18,393 nucleotides of DNA from Dipetalonema caudispina (Eukaryota; Nematoda; Chromadorea; Rhabditida; Onchocercidae), in NCBI GenBank assembly GCA_013365325.1, contig JABVXV010000646.1, forward strand, positions 1-18,393, in the 5' to 3' direction. Of the stretch, positions 1 to 6,972 are shown piece by piece. The stretch's first letter is position 1. Each line of letters begins with the position of its first letter. The position numbers and the translations under genes were made by a program. Under the pieces are notes generated by a model. That model made no database searches. It had not been told where the DNA came from and worked only from the letters and a program-made list of their open reading frames with translations.

Positions 1-263
1 TGATCAATTCTAAGAGCGACAATATTGATACATATCCATCTCTTCAACTTACCACAATTAATTATGAATCACAGCTATCCGGTATGCTGATATCCTATTA
101 TTATAAATAAGGAAATAATTGAATCATTGTGATTAGTCATTTCCTCATAAGTAAGTAATTACTTATGGAAGATATGTATTTGATTTATGTTTATCGACGT
201 ATATCACAAATGTAAGTAACACAACTATTACTCAATGAAACTATCAATTAACAGCAAAATTAA
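1..263. other. AT-rich flank, 3' side of the minus-strand gene
   Basis: This is the 3' untranslated or intergenic side of the minus-strand gene. I see no open frame, RNA gene or repeat in it beyond short AT-rich runs and the CATAAA variant at 184-189. Confidence 0.4.
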
Positions 264-1066
264 TTAATATCCTCGGAAGAATCTTCCATGTCCGAATTCC
301 CGAACTCCAACAATTGCATGTACAGGACCGGAATCGAAACGAGATTTCGTTTTACGAGATTTCCTCCAACGAGATTTCGTCTCATCTTGATAGCTTATTC
401 CAGTTATCGATGGTCCACCAAGTAAACGTAACGTACTAAGCGGAATGTTTGGTCTTACTGCAAAGAAAGAATGATATTAACGAAAAATTGTCGAAAATTA
501 AATAAGCGCATCGTAGTACAGAAAACTAATAGCAATAGAATGATACGTGTGACCTGTAAAGTATATTACTAATCAATTATATATTCTTATTTGATCAAAG
601 AGCAAAGCAATGTCAGATAATCGTCAGACTTTTACTAACATGTCTTGCTGGGATTTTCCGGTAGCACTCCCCTTGGTCAAGTTATAAAATATGAATGTCA
701 CGTTGATCATTTTGAATATCCCACCTGAATATCTCTTCACTTTTTTCCGGCTCAGTGCCATTGACCACCGTGAAATGGAAGGCTATTGCTTGATGATTGT
801 TAAGGAAGAATAATTCCTCCTGTAAAAAATGCACAATTTTACACGATTAGCAGACACTAAAAATAGCATATCTTCGATAAATATTGACTTTATTATCTTT
901 TTATTAGATTTTATTATGTTTTAAATTTGGTCCTCTTCTGTGTGGACAACGGAGGCATTTACTTCCGTACTAATACCTCCAACGCTTGGCGAATTCTGCT
1001 TCGCAGTGATAGGAAGAGCCGACGTCGAAGGATCAAAAAGCAACGTCGCTATGGACGCTTGGTTGG

Positions 1067-1105
<39 letters not shown>

Positions 1106-3710
1106 TTTGCTAGAAACTTTCTAATAATTCAAAAGGATCGATAGGGTCTTTTCGAATTATGAGAAAAAGACGGAAAATGTAAGAACTCCTCAAAAATTTG
1201 AAAATTTAACAAGCTTATTTGACATTGAAATATTATTCTTAATGGGAAAATGACTTCACAATACTAACAATTATGTGTATAAATCAGATTAAATTAAAGA
1301 ACTGATTGAGCGAATTAACGTCAAACCTTCCACTCTTCAAATTTTGTTTTCAACGTCCCTTCATCTGTGGTGTTTACGACAAGAGTTGATGCGCTTACGT
1401 TATGACCACGGAACATTAGCACCATGCTATCCCAATATCTCACTGATCTGCTTTCACTGAAACATTTGTTGCAGTGACGATAAAATTATTCGTTTTCTGA
1501 CCATCAATATCATAGCACTCATTCTATTTCAGAGAGGGAAGATGTCTTTGTCCGATGCTGGAATTGATCGAAGTTCATATTTAGGATTCCGTCAGATACT
1601 CTGTGGATGAATATTGGCGTAAGCTAAGATGCTCTTTCTCCACTGTCTTTCCATTTTAGATTCCTCTTTTAGTCAAAAAACCATCAAGTTTAACTTACTC
1701 TTCTTCTCGAGTATCCGACTGAGCAACAACGCAAATTGGCATATCAAACGAATCGTTTCTCATAGTTTGGGCTGTTTTCAGTGCTCGATTTTCAGCTTTT
1801 TCTTGAGTATCTTCATCATCGCTAGCAAATATTATGGCCAATTTCATTCTATCCTAAAATTCACATTTATCCCATTAAGTTGCCCAAAGATTTCGTCCTC
1901 CTAATCTGATAGAAAGCGCTGACAGTATAAATGCTGATGAATTTCACTTTGCTGTTTAACATGTTACTTCAACTAATTAAGTCCTAACCGATTGAGTTCT
2001 AAAGTGAGTTCATTAAGTTCTAATAAACTTACCTTATTATTTCTTAATGATCGGTACCGACAAAATGGATTGTTGTCACTGAAAATTTTGGTTGCAAATA
2101 AAAGACAATTATGATAGTAATACACATAGATTTTTGCAAATCGGTCATTTTTAGCAGAATGAATTACATCCTAATTACATTCTTCAATTCAATTATTTTT
2201 GCCATTATCACTTCTGCTTTATATTAGACACTGAAATCTCATTGTTATTCAATTCTGATGGCGATTTGGTGTGACCTCAAAAGAAATTTAAATTACTAAA
2301 ATTTTATTGGTACCGTATACTTTAGTACATCTCAACGCTCATAACGATTACAGTTTATATCTATGAATATAAGAGAGACCAACAGAATTTCTCTTATGCT
2401 CAAATATCTAAATTTGATATCCAAAGACGAGGAGTTGTTCGGGAAAATTACACCATTCATTGGACTTCCTTTGATTTCATCGGGAACGAATGGAGTTTTA
2501 TCTGAAATTGAATAATTGGAAGTATTTAATATGATTAATTTTGATTTCATATGTCATTCTTTAATTGATTGCAATAAAAATTTCGTACAAAAATCCATCA
2601 AAATGTGCTAACCAAATATGGATTCATCAAATATTTTCAAGTGATCTTTTTGAGGCGTAACCGCAAGTATGTCGCAATATCCCACAGTGTTGGTTATATT
2701 TAACGGTTTTTCGCCACCAAAAAAAATAGCATAACGTGGTGACCAAAGTTGTGACATAATTTTGCGCTTATGCTAAACATAAGAATTAAATGATTAAATT
2801 TTCCTGTCGTACAGTTGTCCATCTTCCTATTATGCAATTTGGGAACTCAAGCGGAATGATTCGCTATGGTTCACAAAATTGAAATTTCTTTAAACACATT
2901 CGATGACCTTTAGATGTGAGGAAACATTTTAAAACAAAGAATTGTACCTTCTGAGCGATATATTTTTCCAGCTATATCCAAACCTGGCAGTAACACCGAG
3001 TAAAACAAACCTCATCATCAGTGATATTAAATTGAGATAAGCGTTTGAAAGCTTTCGCTAAGAATGGCGGGCTTATTTTGCCATTTTGATAATGCAATAT
3101 TTTGAATCGACAGTTTAATTCGAAGTTTGCAATATCCCTTAGCATTTCGATTTCCCTGCAAAATATAAACTGATCATCCATCATTACGACTACTCAATTC
3201 ATTGAAACTTTTTAATTCATCACAATTTGCCTTCTGTAATGATCAGTAATTGAAATAATGCAATTTTTGGCGATATGATTTCGATTTTATAGAATATTTG
3301 CACTAATAATAAATAACTAAAAGAAAAATACGAACGTCATATTTTTTAAATCTTCATTGGGCAAATATTCAACAATTTTTCTTCCTGGTATATTTCCAAA
3401 AACTTCCGCCAAAATTTCCTTAGAACAGTATGTATTATTTTCGTCGGATTTTTGGCCATCTACTTCTTCTGAAATTTTTGTTAAATTTTTCTAAACATTT
3501 TTCAGTATTTAAACAATAAATGCGTTATACAGTGAAATTCACCTCAATTTTCTCAGTGTAGACAGTACATCACATCCATTGGATATCACAATGATTTTAT
3601 TTAAAGTTAAAATTCAAAAATTCAGAAAGTTTACCTGATGCTGAAATAGTATTGATTGATATTGCATGGCCCACAACGAATGTAAGCACAATGAGAGATT
3701 TTAAATCCAT
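264..3710 (-). CDS. Ten-exon gene for an unrecognised secreted glycoprotein (about 411 aa)
   Basis: I do not recognise the family. Exons, read on the minus strand: 3710-3635, 3468-3336, 3155-3011, 2772-2613, 2501-2384, 2078-2033, 1853-1699, 1456-1327, 819-741, 457-264. Phases 1,2,0,1,2,0,2,0,1 agree at all nine junctions and the joined frame is open to TAA at 266-264. Residues 1-24 form a signal peptide (MDLKS, then LIVLTFVVGHAIS). Sequons lie at N36, N68, N113, N143, N193, N194, N259, N297 and N306, with another at N341 in exon 9. Cysteines are at 40, 85, 151, 217 and 267. No membrane segment follows the signal, so secretion or lumenal location is inferred. Residues 374-388 form a basic tail with KSR three times. 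Exons 1-8 are well supported. Exons 9-10 are less so: exon 8 could instead end the protein at TGA (1323-1321), and the exon 9 donor (AAAAAA then GTGAAG) is weak. A CATAAA poly(A)-signal variant lies at 189-184. Confidence 0.72.
978..1144 (-). pseudogene. Decayed 28S rRNA fragment, domain V near the peptidyl transferase centre
   Basis: Read on the minus strand, this stretch follows eukaryotic large-subunit rRNA in order: CCTATCGATCCTTTTGAA, then GGTGTCAGAAAAGTTACC, then ACAGGGATAACTGGCTTGTG, then CATAGCGACGTTGCTTTTTG, then TCGGCTCTTCCTATCA, then GAAGCAGAATTCGCCAAGCG. The GGGATAAC core corresponds to the region of E. coli A2451. Similarity stops abruptly just after CCAAGCGTTGGA, before the expected TTGTTCACCC, and fades beyond 1144. 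Changes at normally invariant positions (CGTCCATAGC for CGTTCATAGC, TCGACGTCGG for TCGATGTCGG, GTGCCAACC for GTGGCNGCC) mark it as a dead copy rather than part of an rDNA unit. It lies inside the eighth intron of the minus-strand gene, in the same orientation. Confidence 0.88.
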
Positions 3711-3716
3711 TATTAC

Positions 3717-3724
3717 CTGAAATT
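3717..3724 (-). promoter_or_regulatory. Likely trans-splice (or 5' UTR) acceptor ahead of the first start codon
   Basis: On the minus strand AATTTCAG ends at 3717, six bases before the ATG at 3710-3708. An acceptor this close to the first ATG, with no convincing upstream coding exon, is what a spliced-leader addition site looks like in nematodes. A cis-spliced 5' UTR exon further upstream would look the same. The sequence cannot separate the two. Confidence 0.5.
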
Positions 3725-4902
3725 TAAAACATATAAAATAATGATAAACCGAGTGATTTCGATAGGCTTCATCAAATTAATGTACTTTTATAAATGAATT
3801 CCAATTTCGTAAAAGTTTAGCTTAATGAACTCCTTAATTTCAGAAATGTAATAAATTTTTTGACATAAATATACAATTTTTTATCGATCAAATATAAAAT
3901 GCTATCACTGAATCACTGATCTTTCAATAAGGTAATATTTCTACGTGAGTAACGTGAATGATTGGTAATATAAATGAGTTTTAATCTTAAATTCAATGTG
4001 CTTCGGTGAAGTAATCAAAATAAATTTTATAATTTCTTTTTTGTCCTAAATTCGATGATTAATCAGAACTGTAAATGAACAATGAAATTTATTGGGACGA
4101 ATTTGTAAGAGACAGTTTGTGGCAGTGGACAAATTAGCTATGAAATGAGAGCTTTTATGCGAAATTTGTTACAAAGTATTTTAGTCAAAGATCAAAATGA
4201 TATTTGATTCATAAAAAATCGAAATTAATCTGAGTTTTTCTCTCTCTCATTGAATAGTGTCAATTGAGAAACATAAAATATGCAAAAACGATAGAAATTG
4301 GGATTAACATAATATTCTGTGTGTGAGTTTATGTCAGAAATGTCAAAACATTTGTGAAATCAAAAAGCAAAATGATTCATCAACATCATTTTTCCATTTA
4401 GGGGAGATTTGATATTTATCTTTTTGTGATATTTTGTACAATTAACGATCAGGGTAAAGAAATGGCAGAAAGTATTATGAGAAATAAGAGGAAATATTTA
4501 AGATTTGATCCCTTCTATTTTACTTAATTATTAAAATTAAAATAATCAACACTAATTTATAAAAGTTTTGTGACATTTATAACAGCTCATTGGAAGGATT
4601 ATTTATATTCATTGTATTTTCGCTATATTTTCTTTATTTAATTTTATTTCAATCTTTTTAATATTGAATTTACGGAAGTTACATTTAATGATTCCTGAAA
4701 TTATTATTTTCTGAACACCAGCTTTGTAAATTAGAAGTTAATCTGATATTACTAAGACAATCCATCTATTCATTGGTAACTTAACCTCAAATAATGTTTC
4801 AGTTGAAATTCAACATCAGCCCAAATTGGCTGTTTTTATTCTTCAATCTTAACCGTCCTCAAATTACCGTCACACAATAGCGATATTTGAACATTTGGGA
4901 AT
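3725..4902. other. AT-rich spacer upstream of the minus-strand gene
   Basis: No gene is visible. Frames are interrupted frequently on both strands. A stretch after GTTTCAG at 4796-4802 stays open on the plus strand for about 26 codons to TAG at 4878-4880, too short to call. This interval should hold the promoter of the minus-strand gene, but I cannot point to a specific element. Confidence 0.4.
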
Positions 4903-5076
4903 ATGCTCGATTGTATTTCGATACTATCCAGCCTCTTTTATTTTACATGCTTTAGCAAACGTAATAAACCAATGCTATTAGCTATTTGCACTGATTATTC
5001 TAACGTGGAAGAAATTGAATCACCAGATAACATACTGGACGGCGATATAATAGATGTTGAAATTCGGTATACTTGA
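4903..5076 (+). CDS. Doubtful small ORF or exon with signal-like start (57 codons)
   Basis: The ATG at 4903-4905 opens a 57-codon frame ending at TGA 5074-5076. Its N-terminus is hydrophobic (MLDCISILSSLFYFTCFS), followed by KRNKPMLLAICTD and an acidic stretch (NVEEIESPDNILDGDIIDVE). That is not the F/L/I/K/N-only translation typical of AT-rich noncoding DNA. CG then GTATACTT near the end could be a splice donor. The nearest acceptor, GTTTCAG at 5092, would keep a frame open but would leave an intron of only 26 bases, too short for normal splicing. The opposite strand carries a comparable small ORF (4995-5141), so at most one is likely real. No family recognised. Confidence 0.2.
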   Translation: MLDCISILSSLFYFTCFSKRNKPMLLAICTDYSNVEEIESPDNILDGDIIDVEIRYT

Positions 5077-5141
5077 ACTGATTGTGTTTCAGAATTCCGA
5101 AATTCGAAAAGGAAAAGAAATATGAGACATAAATTCCTCAT
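4995..5141 (-). CDS. Doubtful small ORF with signal-like start (48 codons)
   Basis: On the minus strand the ATG at 5141-5139 opens 48 codons to TAA at 4997-4995. It starts MRNLCLIFLFLFEF, a plausible signal peptide, followed by a Ser/Thr-rich stretch ending SISSTLE. A GTTAGA donor overlaps the end (last exon base would be 5007), but I found no phase-compatible downstream exon. It overlaps the plus-strand candidate at 4903-5076. Codons alone do not decide which strand, if either, is coding. Confidence 0.18.
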   Translation of the reverse strand: MRNLCLIFLFLFEFRNSETQSVQVYRISTSIISPSSMLSGDSISSTLE

Positions 5142-5451
5142 TGAATGTTAATTTATAGCTATTGGATTGAATAAATTCTTAATCAGTAATGCCAAACGTT
5201 ATTTGCGATTCGACAAGTACTGAACTTCGCTTAGGTTAACTCACATCAATTTATTTAATCATAACTTCAATTTAATCCTCATTTTATTTGACTGCTTCCA
5301 TTCCCTCAAATTGAACAGTTTTTTAAACAGTCATTTTATATTTGTTAGGACATCAAGGGTTATTCATTATCGTTTGCTGATCGTCCAGTTGATTAGACGT
5401 TATATTTATGCCTTTCATATTATAATACAAAAACATAATTCTATAAATCTT
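5077..5451. other. AT-rich spacer
   Basis: Apart from the overlap with the small minus-strand ORF at its left end, nothing supportable is seen. A plus-strand open frame at 5311-5496 has no protein-like character and no splice context. Confidence 0.35.
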
Positions 5452-5739
5452 TCAGACTGCCAGGACAATGAAATGGGAACTTTTCTTAAGAACTAAGAAA
5501 AAAACCAATATTCCGATTAAAATCTTGGCGAAATACTTTATCAGAAAATCCATGATCTGTATGATTCCGTTCAATATTTCCATGAATGGTACGATGTAAG
5601 GCTTTCTGCTATCGACTCGTGTCATTGTGAAAGAAATATATGGCTTAGTTGAAAACGGTAGAACCCTCTTTAAGTAATACATTATCGGATGACTCAACAA
5701 GCCTAACGATTGATTAGCTACGGAATTAAAGCACTCCAA
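5452..5739 (-). CDS. Possible exon or gene remnant with a hydrophobic C-terminal segment
   Basis: A minus-strand frame stays open for about 95 codons, ending at TGA 5454-5452. The first two thirds are mixed in composition (for example HPIMYYLKRVLPFSTKPYI and TMTRVDSRKPYIVPF). The end is strongly hydrophobic (IIQIMDFLIKYFAKILIGIL and onward), which would form one or two membrane segments. The listed first codon is TTG, not ATG, so as a gene it would start at an internal Met or be a later exon. No clear upstream acceptor was found. It could be a terminal exon of a membrane protein, a decayed copy or chance. No family recognised. Confidence 0.22.
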   Translation of the reverse strand: MECFNSVANQSLGLLSHPIMYYLKRVLPFSTKPYISFTMTRVDSRKPYIVPFMEILNGIIQIMDFLIKYFAKILIGILVFFLVLKKSSHFIVLAV

Positions 5740-5770
5740 CTCGTATGCATATTATCTGTCGGGTTGGAGT
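5733..5770. repeat. Short inverted repeat (8-bp arms)
   Basis: ACTCCAAC at 5733-5740 is matched by GTTGGAGT at 5763-5770, with a 22-base loop. It sits immediately beside the 42-bp tandem repeat. With 8-bp arms this may be chance. Confidence 0.45.
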
Positions 5771-5781
5771 TGTTATCAAAT

Positions 5782-5876
5782 AAGGATGACAAAAGCGTAT
5801 TGTGTTATAATCCTATCGTAAACAAGGATAACAAAGCATATTATGTTACAATCGTAAACGTAAACAAGGATGAAAA
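5782..5876. repeat. 42-bp tandem repeat, about 2.3 copies
   Basis: Copies begin AAGGATGACAAAAGCGTATT (5782), AAGGATAACAAAGCATATTA (5824) and AAGGATGAAAA (5866). The first two are each 42 bases and share the ending CGTAAAC, differing by a few substitutions and a compensating small insertion and deletion. The third is truncated. No spacers separate the copies, so it is a minisatellite and not a CRISPR array. Confidence 0.8.
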
Positions 5877-6245
5877 TTAGCTAAATGACTTATTTCACCT
5901 TTGACATTGCAACATTCATTAAAAACAATTTATACGATCGATTAATTATTTGAGAAATGTTTCTACAAGATTAATTACTTCAGTTATTTAGATATATGTA
6001 TTATTGCAATATTCACTATAAATGGTAGAAAGCTAATTGAATTTTCAAAGGATTTTTTGACTTCCTTCAACTGTTGGTCGATTTGTTAATATTTTTATGA
6101 ACATATGAATTTTTCTCAAAACATCGAAAAACAAATTTTATATATTGATTTACGTATCAGCTTCTTTTACACTATTACTATTTGAAAACTGTTAGACTGA
6201 AGTCCAAAACTTCCAGCGAAATTGTGGAGATCCATACGTAAATAC

Positions 6246-6464
6246 TTAAAAACCATTTCTAAATATGTCTCTTATTCGCAGAATGAGATAAAATTTAGAA
6301 ACCGTGAAAATATGGCAATCCAAATACCGAAATTTTGTTAGATTTGTCAAAGTGAGATTCGGATGATGGATCCATTCGACATTGAATCTATCGTCGAATG
6401 CAATACTGTGCTTGGCTGTTTTCTTAGTTTTGTCAAGGTTACAATTATCTTTGGTGATTAAAAG
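6246..6464 (-). CDS. Candidate exon of an unmodelled or decayed gene (72 open codons)
   Basis: On the minus strand a frame is open for 72 codons to TAA 6248-6246, with no ATG at its head, so it would be an internal exon. Much of it has a normal residue mix: KDNCNLDKTKKTAKH, then FDDRFNVEWIHHPN, then two sequons in LTLTNLTKF. It may end earlier at the donor CG then GTATTTGG (last exon base 6328). A possible acceptor is AACAG before CCAAGCAC (exon from 6416). After ATATTTAG at 6259 another open piece reads KWFLSIYVWIS, but its phase does not match. The plus strand is also open here, so strand is not certain. Family not recognised. Confidence 0.28.
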   Translation of the reverse strand, partial: LLITKDNCNLDKTKKTAKHSIAFDDRFNVEWIHHPNLTLTNLTKFRYLDCHIFTVSKFYLILRIRDIFRNGF

Positions 6465-6765
6465 TTAAATGCATTTATTATATTTTAGGACAAAAAAACG
6501 CAAAAAAATACTTGTAGAATAATGGGAATTGTTCCTCTTATCAATTTTTCTGTCTCCTCGGAGATATCTTTTTCTTCGCATATCTCTTTTATCACTTTCT
6601 CTTTTCCTTTTGAATTTCCATTTTTCTACTTTCTTTTCTAATTTACATATTTTCCAACTCTCATACTACTCTTCCTTTTTTAAAAATAATTCAATTGTAC
6701 TTCATAAAGTACTTAAATATGGCATTATTTTAATCATTTAGTTCACCAACTGAAGATAAGTGTTA

Positions 6766-6972
6766 TCACAAAAATGTTATATAAATGTGATGATTTTTCA
6801 AATTTATAAATGATAGACCAAACATAATAGATATGATTAGCAATAATTCATACATTTCTACGACTGATCGATCAGTAAGGAAATTCTTCTCGAATAAATG
6901 CTTGACGATAAAAAACATCAGAAAAATATAGCAAATGTTTAGGAAGGAAAGGATGAAGAAGTTGAGTGCCAA
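6766..6972 (-). CDS. Candidate membrane-spanning exon or hydrophobic chance ORF
   Basis: A minus-strand frame of 68 codons reads as two hydrophobic segments (ALNFFILSFLNICYIFLMFF and LLLIISIMFGLSF) separated by a charged stretch, KHLFEKNFLTDRSVVEMYE. The charged middle and use of C-ending codons (TTC, ATC, CTC) are better than random AT-rich DNA gives. A TTTG then GTCTATC donor (last exon base 6815) would be in phase with the acceptor at 6417 of the neighbouring candidate exon. That pairing hints at one membrane-protein gene. Hydrophobic ORFs are common by chance in DNA this rich in T, so confidence is low. Confidence 0.22.
   Translation of the reverse strand: MALNFFILSFLNICYIFLMFFIVKHLFEKNFLTDRSVVEMYELLLIISIMFGLSFINLKNHHIYITFL

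Noticed and set aside
1464..1640. Extra minus-strand exon reading TPIFIHRVSDGILNMNFDQF
   Set aside because: It lies in the intron between exons 7 and 8, has no usable donor before its stop, and exons 7 and 8 already join in phase without it.
1629..1904. 91-codon plus-strand ORF
   Set aside because: It is the antisense of exon 7 of the minus-strand gene, whose frame has normal composition, a TTTTAG acceptor, a GTAAGT donor and correct phase on both sides.
5782..5876. Possible CRISPR-like repeat
   Set aside because: Units are contiguous with no unique spacers, only 2.3 copies, and the context is eukaryotic; it is a minisatellite.
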